From Trichosphaerium sp. ATCC 40318 (taxonomy: Eukaryota > Discosea > Flabellinia > Trichosidae), in the NCBI GenBank assembly GCA_038496445.1, contig JALMLS010000156.1, positions 108,797 to 172,796 on the forward strand: a DNA stretch of 64,000 bases, read 5' to 3'. A program made the position numbers and the translations under genes. Under the pieces are notes generated by a model. That model worked only from the letters and a program-made list of their open reading frames with translations, was not told the origin of the DNA and searched no databases. Positions 44,625 to 55,700 of the stretch are shown here, piece by piece. Position 1 is the first letter of the stretch, and every line of letters starts with the position of its first letter.

Positions 44625-46313
44625 GAGCAAAGCCAAAAAAGTTGCTGGTTCTATGAAAGCTGTGATAAAGTCCATTCCTATAATTTTGTTGGTAATAGGT
44701 TGGGGAAATGTTGATTTCGTATCAATAGGCGCTTGGCGACTTTTTCCGTAAGAAATCACGTGCACATTAAAATTTTTTATTGTTAGAATAATAACCTGTT
44801 GTAGTAGGATATTACCAAAAAACTGAAAACAAATTGTTGCTACCTCCATTGTTTCTGGACGATAAGAGCATACTTTTGGTGAGAAGAATTCTGTTTTATC
44901 TTCATATTTTTTGCAATGATACACCACAGTGAATTCCGGCGACACAAAGATGTCAGTGCTGCTGTTGGATGCCAGAAATGGGCCTTATTTGTTTTGGTGG
45001 CGTAATAACCAACATAAGTTCCCACTTCTCGCTTTGCTCAAAGATTCACATAACACACTAGTGAAAATAGATTTTCGTTAATTAATCAGTAACAACAGAA
45101 GATCTGATACTTCTATCAAATGTGTAGATCTACCACAACGTGAACTATTTGTTTGGTGATGCTTTCTTTCGCCGTATGGCTTACATAACTTAGTGATAAG
45201 TACGACATACCTTAAGGAGATAACAAAATTTTTAATGTCAGTTTCAATACCATGGAAGATGATTGCACGTATTTTATGCACACTGTACACAGTACGATCA
45301 ACGAAGATTGTTTTAATGAGCTAAACGCAAATTAAAAAGCTATGATATCCTACAAAGCTATCACGTTACCGCCAAACACGGTAAACTGCTTGCTGTATGT
45401 TTATTTCAAAAAATTTACATGTATAACTTACTAGCGCCTGCCCCACGCTACCAAAAGAACTCTGGTAGCATCCAAACATCAAGTCAGGTGGATTAACACT
45501 AAAACACCACCAGCGTTGCAGTAGGCTTTGTAAACGCCGCCAGGGTGTCAAATAATTTCTAAAACAATTGCTATGAGTTTGTTAAATCACATGGGTTTTA
45601 AACGGTTAGATTCGCTGGACAGGCGTGAGGGTAGATCACATATATATAAAACGATTTGCAAGAAGTGTCAAATCCGTCAAATCGGCAGAAACTGGATTTT
45701 TTTTTGCTAAATGTTAGCATGTCAAAACTTGAATTCAATCACTTCTGAAAAGATGTGAAGCACATAAGAAAGTGGTCACGAACCAGCGAACATTTTCAAT
45801 AAAAAATAAGGGTTCACGTGCGCAAATATTATGATCACGTGATAAACGACAAAAAAAAAAAGAGATGAATGTTTTTGGGTTTTGTTCTTCTACGAACCTT
45901 TAATAGCGTACTTACAAGGCAAATTGACCATCCACCAATGCGTTGTAAATTTCACAGCACAGAATCCTCTTGAAACGTTTCTGTTGTTATCATAAACTAG
46001 CGTCAAATTAATAAGGGCTATTTGACTAAAAAATAGAGGGGTGGCGAAAAAACGAAAAAAAACTTTTTTGCACTCACTATCGGTGAAGCCACGCTACCGA
46101 GAGAAACATACGGCGCGTGATCAGTGTATTATTATATTGTTTTATCATTTACCAAAAAGTCAAAAGACATTCCTGAAATGAGGTTAAAGTTAAATTTTGG
46201 TTTGGAACAACAGAGCTTGTCGTAAGTGTTATTTTTATGTCCTAGAAATATACACTGCCGGGTAATTTAATTCTGATGTTTTTTTATTTTTCTTAGTTCG
46301 CTAGTTTTGCTAC
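44514..46313. other. Between duplicate genes; a weak minus-strand gene candidate
   Basis: Minus strand 44592-45025 has overlapping open frames (VGYYATKTNKAHFWHPTA; METMEV-type start with CFQFFGNILLQQ before a GT), which could be exons of a small gene but do not join cleanly. Three CACGTG sites (44757, 45815, 45836). A short minus ORF at 45078-45290 is unconvincing. Confidence 0.3.
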
Positions 46314-49215
46314 ATGTTTACAACAGTAAGCCTATTGGTGATTATATTATCATATTTACCGCGTAAGGCCGTCTAAGTTTAATCAGGTCAATTCTTATTT
46401 ATTTGTTTTAGTTTGTACTTTAGCAGGTGGATCGCGGCTCATTATTCCATACACTAATACCAAAAATGTAACAGAAGCAAATGATCTTAGTAATGAAGGA
46501 ACACCAGAACTGGCTTCCATACGCGTGAAAACAGGCGAACTGTATTTCGCTTACGCTTCTCAAGCAGGTGAGTAATGCTAAATCACACTCGATAGATCTT
46601 GTGTGAACCAACCTCAAGAATTTTTTGGAAACCAAAGTGCTTTGCTTCATCCAAAAAAGGCAGTCGTGATAAAACGTTTCTAGTGTTTTGTTTGGAGAGG
46701 ACATTGAACTAATTTAGTTGCCTAGAAAAGTTTCTTATGACAGGTGTTCTATTTGGTAGTACGATTGCTGTCGTTTCGCCCACTGGCACGTGTGATGAAA
46801 TATTGTAAGTACTTATTTTTTGGTATTCTAGAGTTGGAGACAAGAACCCGCAGTTTTGAGCCTCTATTCATTCCAGACGCTTTTAACGTTAAAATCCCAA
46901 ACAATTTGCACACGCCACCTGGTGATAGTGAGTTTCAAATTGTTTACGAAAACAACGGTGAATTGTTTGTGGATTATTTGACCCCACACCTAAACAATAG
47001 AGTACTACCTACTTCTCCTCAATCAAAGTAACCTTACTTTACTTTAAGACAATATCTGTGGACATCTCAAAGAGGAGAGTGTTAACAACTGATAGACTTG
47101 AATCTCTTGCTGTTCTTGAGTGTACGTTGCATTTAAAAACATTTTATTCAAACACAGTTCTAGCAAAATACTTTCAAACCTTATTTTCTGTAAGATAATG
47201 ATGACTTGGTGGTAAGTGGTATCACAGGATCAGCGCAAAACTATGAGGTTCAAATAATCACTGAATACAATGATCCAATGATACCTGATACGATCTTTCC
47301 AAGTATGTCGTATTTTAAATCACATAGCTCAAACTAATGTACAGTTTCAATTGGGTCAAACGTTTCAGCATTAGCTGCAGTAGAAGGTGACTGCTTTATA
47401 CTCGCAAGTCAAAACCCAGTGAATACAACTGAAGTGCTTATTAGATCAGTCATTGGTACAAATGTGGTACTGTTTTTGTGCTGTTGCTCAAAAAGAACTA
47501 TTTACTTTGAAAAAAAATACAAATCTTTCTACTGATACCTTTTGCGAGAACTGATAGCTCCAACAAAACCTAATACACCTTTTATATAGAATAACCTCGG
47601 CACTGTTGTAATCCGTGCAATGGCACGCGAAATGATCTTTATATACAACGAGTTCAACTATACACTATTGCTTTACGTTTTGGATGATCAGTCAAGAAGA
47701 TATTCCCAAACAGCTATCACTACCAATTGTGTCACTATGGATTTAGTTGCTGGCCCTACTGCTGAAGCTGATACTTTATACAGTGGCGTTGCTGTTTCTC
47801 CTAGTGACACATCTACATTCGTTATGCTGTACCGGATATCAGATCTTACAAGCGTTAATATTTTAACATATCCGGATCCTGGTACTAACGTGCGAAGTGC
47901 TTAGCTTAGAAGTTCACTGAGAATTTTTTTTCTTTAGATTGATTCCGTAGACGTTCCAGGGGCTGTAAGAGGGCTAAAAGGTGTTTTTGATGTAGACAAT
48001 TGTGTTATCAATGTGAGTCCTTTTTGAACCATTCAGGTGGACTGTTCTTTGGGTTTTTTAATAATATGGTTGTAGATACTTGTTGAATTAGAAGATGGTG
48101 CTCAATTGGTTTTTTTTTTGCCGCCTTCTAGTGGTGCACAAGATATTTTCAATTGCACAAGTGAGTCTAGTTTTACAATGAAAGAGTTTTAATATTTCTA
48201 GAAAGTCAACCACTGCCGCCAACAACAGCAGCACCAATGACTCCTACCACAGTTGCGCCTACAACAACGTCACCAACAGAAGTACCAACTACAGGTACTT
48301 AGTTTTACTTGTTGAACTGCAACTAATACTCACCCTTATTGCACCAGTTTCACCACCTTCGTCTGTAAATACAACGATTTCGTGTGCTACTAGCAATTGC
48401 CTTGGTTGTGCCAATACAATGGACATGTGTTTGTTCAATGCAAGCATTGTTGTGAATCCTGAAGTAGTTGTAACAATTGATGATCCCACCATTGTTCAAG
48501 GCGACTTTATAAACAATGGTGATATTGTACTGGTGGTTGGAGATGATGATGATGCTCCTTTGACAATTGAAGGTACTCTTCACAACACCTTACAGTCAAA
48601 CCACTTTATTTCAGTGAGTTAAATGGTGTGTAGGATGTCTGGTAATACAACCAAACAGTTCATTCGTCATTGATATCTCTGGAGTTGATACATCATCTGA
48701 TACTGTCATCAATGTTATCGAATCTCCTTGTATCATTGGAGTCGAACACATACAGGCGGCAAATCATGAATGTGTTCAAACTCAAAAACAACGCACTACA
48801 GCAGGGTACAACTATCCGTCAGCATTCTTTTAATCCATTATCTAGTCTTGCGCTTTCAATTTTCACAGATACTTGCAATGGAAGTAGTGATATGGGTATC
48901 ATCATTGGAGCAACTATTGGTGTAATCGTATTGGTAAATCATCCTATTTACGTCATTTGTGATGTTTCTCTTTCTTATTTCTTTCCTTTTAGTTGATCAT
49001 CATTTTCTTTGTTGTTGTATGTCTTATACGACCTTTACGAAAAGCAGTATTGCCTTGGTCTTTAAGAAAACCACGGGAAACGACAGTCTAATATTTACAA
49101 AAGAGTAACCTTGGGCATCTCAAAATCACTTCATTGTTCAATCACTAAACCTACCAGTACATACATCTCACCAGTGTTTGCTATTTTTTTGTAACAACAT
49201 AAATTTGCGACTACA
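46203..49215 (+). repeat. Tandem segmental duplication, unit 2
   Basis: Second copy of the 41690-44624 segment. Small indels lie mostly in introns. Confidence 0.9.
46314..49091 (+). CDS. Type I membrane surface protein with Thr/Pro stalk, copy 2
   Basis: Same architecture as copy 1: signal peptide MFTTVSLLVIILSYLP, ectodomain, PT stalk (LPPTTAAPMTPTTVAPTTT), Cys-rich module (SCATSNCLGCANTMDMC), TM helix and basic tail ending PRETTV. It differs from copy 1 by substitutions concentrated in the middle of the ectodomain (YSQTAITTNCVTMDLVAGPT against FSQTAITTNCVTVDLAPGVT) and a 2-bp indel near 46803. That indel is harmless if it lies in the 80-nt intron beginning at the GTAGTACG after VLF. It is likely expressed as a paralogue; divergence in exposed loops suggests diversification. 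Confidence 0.78.
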
Positions 49216-49809
49216 GAAACCGTGCAAACCCAAAATGAACTTTAATGATTCGTCTTCTCCAAGTACTTGCATTACTAATTCAAAGGAATGGAAAACATTG
49301 GTATCTTCAAGAGATTATTATTACTTTAAAGATCAGTGAACCGCCTCAAAATACTTTCCGCAGCTAGTACAATATCTAACTCATATTCAGCAACAGCACG
49401 CTTGATTTTTGATTATAATTTGTGCTACACGAATAGAATCAAAGGCTCCATCCAAAGCATTGAACTTTGAGATAAATGCATCAGTTTGGTACATATATGC
49501 TAACATATTTGGCCTTTGACATTGATACGTAACCCGTTGTTTTGAAAAGTACGTTGTGGCCCAAAATATTGTCACGTGATGGTTGTTGGATGCTGGTTAA
49601 AAAATTGCTTTTTTTTCCCTTTTTGCTATTAAACTGAATGAAATAGGCAGCATTCGACAGATAACAAAGAGCTATATGCCATTGTTAGAGAATACTTATC
49701 ACCAGAGATTAGATAAAAATATGCCTTGCACTTATGCTGGTGGTCAAGTGTATCCCAACAATCATTAACTGAGAAAAAAAGAAAAAGAAAATAGAACAAC
49801 CGAGCACAT
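49216..49809. other. No clear gene
   Basis: A minus ORF at 49387-49575 contains a protein-like stretch (MYQTDAFISKFNALDGAF, DSIRVAQIIIKNQ) but has no partner exons. CACGTG near 49573. Confidence 0.3.
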
Positions 49810-50533
49810 ATTGTCCGTATCATTCAAGTTTGCGACAGGTTTGGCAGAAGTATCAAAGTGTAAGATCTTGCAAGAGCTAACAGATCTTGTCACTTTTGCT
49901 AGTTCTTATAAGTTCTGTCAGATCTGTTAAAAACTTGAAGGTTCAGTGCATCACATTCCACAACTCCAGTCTATGTCTTGCTTTCCGTGCTTATGTACCT
50001 TAAGGCAAGAAAAAATACAATGTCAAAGTCACATCATCTAACAAGAGTATTGCAGTATTTTGCGTAAGTGCGCTTGTAAATGCTACACTCACCAAAGAAG
50101 CGCCCAAGCCGAACAAGACCAAAAGGTACGAATTACTTGTTGGCTAACGTACTACGCCGCCACACACTAGTGCAGACACAGTCATAGCGTCAAGCGTATC
50201 AAACGGAAAAAACCTTAAGATTAATTCCAAAAGCGCTCGAAGTATCTCTGGAGGCGTTATTATGGTACGTACGCCATGTAAACGTACTAAAAATGTAAAA
50301 TAAAACAAGTATTTATTGTTTTTTAAAATCACGTGGTCTACTGCAAATTCATGATTTTTCCGCCCAGCAAGTCTCCATTTCAAACGTAGGGTCTGCTAGT
50401 TCTAGCAAAATTGTCAGTTCTGTAAGAACTAACAGAAGTTGCAAGATCTGTCAGATCTGACTAAACTCGAAAACCAAAAGTCACAAACAGCAAAAAGTTG
50501 CAAAGATTAGCAAACTTGATTGATACGGACAAT
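49810..50533. mobile_element. MITE-like element with terminal inverted repeats
   Basis: The ends are 24-bp inverted repeats: 49810-49833 (begins ATTGTCCGTATC) against 50510-50533 (ends GATACGGACAAT), one mismatch. Just inside each end is a dense cluster of AGATCT palindromes and hairpin-forming GCTAGTTCT/AGAACTAGC-type units (49863-49930, 50393-50460), again in mirror order. About 724 bp, with no transposase ORF. A target-site duplication is not obvious. The structure fits a non-autonomous DNA transposon. Confidence 0.65.
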
Positions 50534-50843
50534 AAAAAATTGTAAACTATTATCCGTTTCAGTCATTTTTCGCTCTGGAAGCATTTTATTTGTGTTGTAG
50601 TATCCATTGGAGCACCTTTTACGAGAAAAATAACTGGCGAAATAACTAGTTATGACTTAGAAATTATTTCAGCAGGTTTACAAGCGTACAGGACGAATAC
50701 AATTACTCCTTTACAGACGGAGAAATAATAACCCGGCTTCACTGAGAGCTTTGTAGTCAGCATAGTTCTCATGCCACGTGTCACAACTACTATTCACAAT
50801 TACTAAAGGGAACTAACCTACACGTGACAAAACTATAAATAAA
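50534..50843. other. Upstream region of the F-box/LRR gene
   Basis: Two CACGTG sites lie close to the start codon (about 50775-50780 and 50821-50826). No ORF. Confidence 0.45.
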
Positions 50844-52157
50844 ATGAGTTTAATGCAGCTACCTACCGAGACAATAGCCATCATCTTGCTTCAAACAACG
50901 AAAGCGCGGTTCGCAGCGTGTCAAACCTGTCATCGTATTGCCTCAATCATTCACGATGTTATTGGATACGAAGAAGTGAAAATTACAAATATCTCACAAG
51001 CTCAGATGCTTTTAAAACACGCCAGCACTCTTCAGAAAACAAAAATCATTCTCGAAGGACGTTGTTTTAATGATAACAATATAAAACTATTTGCTGGTGT
51101 AAAAAATATTGAAATTTCCTGGACTGTAGATATAGACGAAGGTGTCAAAGAACTTGCTGGAGTTCACACTATTTCCCTTAACGGAAGTAAAGTAACAGAT
51201 GAAGGTGTTAAAGCGCTTGCTGGAGTTCACACTATTTCCCTTAACGCAACTAATGTAACAGATGAAGGTGTTGAAGCGCTTGCTGGAGTTCACACTATTT
51301 CCCTTGACGCATGTAAGGGTGTGACTGATGAAGGTGTTGAAGCACTTGCCGGAGTTCACACTATTTCCCTCATTGACTGCGAGAATGTGACTGATGAAGG
51401 TGTTGAAGCACTTGCTGGAGTACATGATATAGGCCTCAGTTTCACTTCAGTAACAGATGAAGGCGTTAAAGCACTTGCCGGAGTTCACACTATTTCCCTC
51501 GTTGAATGCGAGGATATAACTGATGAAGGTGTTGAAGCACTTGCTGGAGTACATGAGATACATCTTAGTTACACCTCAGTAACAGATGAAGGTCTCAAAG
51601 CACTTGCTGGAGTTCACTCTATTTGGCTCATTGGATGTAAGGATGTGACTGATGAAGGTGTTAAAGCGCTTGCTGGAGTACATGAGATACATCTTAGTTA
51701 CACCTCAGTAACAGATGAAGGTCTCAAAGCACTTGCTGGAGTTCACTCTATTTCGCTCATTGCATGTAAGAATGTGACTGATGAAGGTGTTAAAGCACTT
51801 GCTGGAGTACATGAGATAAACCTTCATGAATGTGAGGATATAACAGATGAAGGCGTTAAAGCACTTGCTGGAGTTCACACTATTTCCCTCGTTGACTGCA
51901 AGAATGTGACTGATGAAGGTGTTAAAGCACTTGCTGGAGTACATAATATTTGTCTCAATGGGACCAAACTAACAGATGAAGGCGTCAAAGCGCTTGCTGG
52001 AGTTCACACTATTTCGCTCACTGGATGTAAGAATGTGACTGATGAAGGTGTCAAAGCACTTGCTGGAGTTCACACTATTTCGCTCATTGCATGTAAGAAT
52101 GTGACTGATGAATGTGTTAGAGCACTTGCTGGAGTACATGAGATACAGTATTGGTGA
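50844..52157 (+). CDS. F-box-like / leucine-rich repeat protein
   Basis: Intronless, 437 aa. The N-terminus MSLMQLPTETIAIILLQTTK, then FAACQTCHRIASIIHDV, resembles an F-box. From about residue 90 there are about 16 repeats of 21 or 22 residues, consensus GVKALAGVHTISLxxCxxVTDE, each a short LRR with the VHxIxL strand. Many repeats are almost identical at DNA level, so the array has expanded recently. By family knowledge, F-box/LRR proteins recruit substrates to SCF ubiquitin ligases. Similar VHxLxL short-LRR arrays with F-boxes are known in amoebae and giant viruses of amoebae. The last unit ends HEIQYW with a stop, and repeat-like sequence continues past it. Confidence 0.9.
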   Translation: MSLMQLPTETIAIILLQTTKARFAACQTCHRIASIIHDVIGYEEVKITNISQAQMLLKHASTLQKTKIILEGRCFNDNNIKLFAGVKNIEISWTVDIDEGVKELAGVHTISLNGSKVTDEGVKALAGVHTISLNATNVTDEGVEALAGVHTISLDACKGVTDEGVEALAGVHTISLIDCENVTDEGVEALAGVHDIGLSFTSVTDEGVKALAGVHTISLVECEDITDEGVEALAGVHEIHLSYTSVTDEGLKALAGVHSIWLIGCKDVTDEGVKALAGVHEIHLSYTSVTDEGLKALAGVHSISLIACKNVTDEGVKALAGVHEINLHECEDITDEGVKALAGVHTISLVDCKNVTDEGVKALAGVHNICLNGTKLTDEGVKALAGVHTISLTGCKNVTDEGVKALAGVHTISLIACKNVTDECVRALAGVHEIQYW

Positions 52158-52317
52158 CTGATTAATGTATTAAAGCTCTTGTTGGAGTACATACTTGAGC
52201 AAGTATTTTGAACTAAAAACACAATAAAGATGTACGAGTTTTTTTTAATGCCTTCCTTTTGACATTTAGTAAAAAATTGTGATACACGTGCGTCCTGAAG
52301 TACTTTCCCTGTCATAT
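52158..52317 (+). repeat. Decayed LRR unit beyond the stop codon
   Basis: In another frame just after the stop the DNA still reads a repeat-like IKALVGVHT with two stops, a remnant of a longer array. The remaining bases are 3' flank. Confidence 0.6.
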
Positions 52318-52524
52318 TTAAAACAATTTAAAACCAGCGTCAGCGCTGTCGCAGATCCAGTATTTGTTTTCCTCATCTAGTAACCAAAATAATACCTGAT
52401 TCACTACTTGAAACACCAGGACTTTGCTCCAGTAAGACAGCATCCCTCGCCGAAGATTCATGTTGAGTAAACCCCTTGGCACCACTATTGCTAATAAAGC
52501 TACTGTTGTTATTAATAAAAACAT
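52318..52524 (-). CDS. Possible 68-aa membrane protein
   Basis: ATG at 52522-52524: MFLLITTVALLAIVVPRGLL is a hydrophobic N-terminus (signal or anchor). Then RRGMLSYWSKVLVFQVVNQ and WLLDEENKYWICDSADAGF to the stop. Codon content looks real. It is 209 bp before the DDB1 stop on the same strand. No family recognised; it could be secreted or tail-less type II. Confidence 0.4.
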   Translation of the reverse strand: MFLLITTVALLAIVVPRGLLNMNLRRGMLSYWSKVLVFQVVNQVLFWLLDEENKYWICDSADAGFKLF

Positions 52525-52733
52525 CCTATCTATCAAAGCGTATTGAACATTATTAAACAATAACAAACAACATAGGGGGGTGACCTATTATTCAAATTGG
52601 GAGCAAAATAAAATAGGCTGAGGTCAAAACATTGAAAGCAGTAGAGTGGTTTTTTTTTTTTGAGTGCTGACCTTACCGCTTTTGATTAACACGTGTACCA
52701 TCAGTAGAGTTAAACATATCATTTTTTATTTAT

Positions 52734-55700
52734 TTAATGTATTGCACGTTGTATGGCTTCAACTTTTTTGATAACCTCCTCTGCAGTAGTACCGAGTTGT
52801 TCAGCTATTTTTACAACAAGATTTTTTGGTAAATCAAGAACAGATTCAACCAAGTCTCCATCAATGAATCCCTTACAAGGTGCAGTTCTACGTTCATTAC
52901 AGAATGATCGCCATCTTTTTTAATAGAGTTAAAGGTATAAAAAACCTTGGGATGCACAAGGCAAACCAGTGTGTTGAAAAGAAGAAAAAAATGAGAAAGT
53001 TTTGGAACAACGACCGAAAGGTCTTTTGTTTTAAAGGATACTCATCATGTGAAAAGCCACCAATGCTCTTTACATTCTGGTTTATCGCTGAAAGAAGTTT
53101 TGTGCAAAATTCAAAGCGTTCTTTATCCAAAGAAGCAACAACACCAATTTGTCCATTTACAGTAGCAAAAAGAGTTGTTGGAAGCTCTAAGCTCTCTCCA
53201 TCAGGTAATTTCATAACAAGAGATCCTACACTCGGTTATTAGACAAAATACTTGTAGAGTAGAAAAGCACAATAGAAAGAAAGACTTCAGATCACGTACC
53301 TTTACGGAAACGGTTCACAAACTCTCCTAAATGATATTCTCCAATCACTCTCAGTCGCGTTCTTTTTTCTTCTGTAGGGGCCTACAACACGTGTTATAAA
53401 ATATTTCTACGCTACATGCGATATGATAATTTAAGAACATACCCCAGATACATATTGGACTGAGAAAAGATTGAAGGAGTTCTCCGAACCAAGGAAGATT
53501 TCATCTTCCAAAATCGCTACTGAACTCATCCAATTTGGATTAAAATCTAAACAAGTCCCTTGTTAACGAACTGATAGGCTATCACGTGAGTAAAATTACC
53601 TCTAGCTATTTCTTCTATTGTTCCATCAACAGATTTATACGTAAGTAGAGATATAGACTTCATTAGATCACCAACAACGATGAAATCGCCTCTCGTTGCC
53701 ATAAACAAAACAACAATATGTCCTTGCTTCTCACACTCGCTAACAAGTTCCATGACACCATCTTCAGCTTCAGTCCACTTAAACAGCTGAACCTATAGCA
53801 CGGCCTTTTAGTATTAAAGAAAGTATCAAAAAAAGACGAAAAAACACGTGAAGAACGAAAGAACAAAAGACAGAAAAAAAAAGAGAAAAAAGAAGGAAAA
53901 AAAAAGAAAAACAACTAATGACACTACCTTTGAGTTAATACCAGCAAGAAGTTTGCCATTAAAATATTCTATACAATAAACAGCTCCTTTTACTTCAGTC
54001 TCTGCTTGTAACTCTAGTTTGTTGTTTACAACATTAAAGACAAGAAGACGACCCTAATAATGTTAATGTTGATGTAATTTCGTATCTTGCGTGCCTTTGT
54101 TGGTTCTTGTTCTGATGGCAAGGCAAGAGCAGTACCGACAACAAAATACTTGTTTTTATCATCTGTAAACTCACAAGTCATACAAGAACACGCATTTTCA
54201 AATTGCTGTAGTTGGTATGAATCAACAACTAAAAAAAAGTTGTCAACAGATTATTCTCTGCAGTCGCTCTCTTTATGAATGTTGTCTTACCTTCAAAAGT
54301 TTGATCATCAATGAGCTTTACAAAACTTGTTTCGGTTTCCTACGAAAATAATATGAGTATGGCAACAAGCAAGACGTATAAATTACTAACCTCTCCTTCG
54401 TCATTAATAGATAATCTTACAGATAACAAACAGAAAACATTTGCTGATTCATGATGACAAATACGCCTTGGCATTTCACCAAGCGGTACAGTACGGATAT
54501 GTAGTTTTTGGATTTCATCAATAGTACCTTAAAAAATATCATAAGAGGAAGGAAAAAGCCAACAAAAAGTTGATGCAAACTAAAAACAAAAATATTGCTA
54601 GTTACCAATTGTAAGAGAGTTTTCTGTAGCTAATGCAAGGGACTCTGGGAAGCTCTGACAATCGAAGTCGCACATATAACTGACTTCCTAGAATATATAT
54701 GAGTACTATGAAGCTTAAAGGAATAACCCTAATTCAACGTACAGGTAAATTTACAGTTGAATACAACAATTTGTTATTTCGGCTATAAAGAACAGTAGGT
54801 CTATCAGAACATGCAAACACGTTGTGTTCTCCCTAATAGAGTAAATAAATACTAAGCACAACAAAAATAATAACATACCTTTGATACAAACGGCTTAAGC
54901 ATGATAGCTTGAGTACCCAAAGAAATCTTTTTTCTGTCACTAATATGACCTTGTTTTAAATCAAACTGGAAATTAAGCAAATGACCATCACCAAGACCAA
55001 CAAGTAGATAATGTGTTCCAGAGAATGTAGCAAATAGAACAGACCGAGGTACAATCTCTCCACCAAGTGCTTCTTTGTTGAACTCAGTCAAGTCAGGTAA
55101 GCCCAAGATACGGATAGTAATATCAGTCCATAATCCAACCTAACAAAAAATATTAATACATGGCTTTAAGCGCTCGAAATATGGAACCGTACTGCACAGA
55201 ATGTAGCTGTATCACTTCCTCCTACTGGTCTAATATTCAAGCAAGATATCTCATGGTCCATTTGTTTATTACTACTAACGTAAGCCGAAGACTATTGAGA
55301 ATCAAATACGCACCCTTTTTGCACAATCTTATCGTTTTGAATTTCAAGATAGTACAACTGCTTTCCACCAGTAGCAAGAACAATTTGACTTCCATAAGCA
55401 GAGCATACAGTTGCAGATTGTCCACTAGATGGAGTCCAAGTATCAAGACGCTCTTGAGTAACAGAAGAAACAAGGTAGACACTTTTTTCGCTAATCTATA
55501 AATAATCAATAAGCAACCTATTGTCAATTTGTCTAATCGCAACGTACCTGGACATAGTTGCCTCCTGGAACGCTACTACAGTATAAAGTAGTTTCATCTT
55601 CGGTAACAAATCCACTAATCTCTGTTTCTGATAGCTCTTCTCCAGCCATAGCCAAAATACGTGTTTCACCGACAAACGCCATAACAAGCAACTGTTTAAA

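Noticed and set aside
46796-46830. 2-bp deletion in surface-protein copy 2 that seems to shift the frame
   Set aside because: The indel falls inside an 80-nt intron that joins VLF to ELETRTR in phase in both copies, so it need not be a disabling mutation.
51087-51944. Minus-strand ORFs rich in MYSSKCFNTFISH-type repeats
   Set aside because: These are the antisense reading of the LRR array; repeats on one strand automatically give repeats on the other.
50844-52157. Regularly spaced near-identical repeats that could suggest a CRISPR array
   Set aside because: They are in-frame 63/66-nt coding repeats of an LRR protein in a eukaryotic genome, with no spacer structure.
53663-53914. Minus ORF starting with long Phe/Ser runs
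   Set aside because: It is low-complexity A-rich intron sequence inside DDB1 read in one frame.
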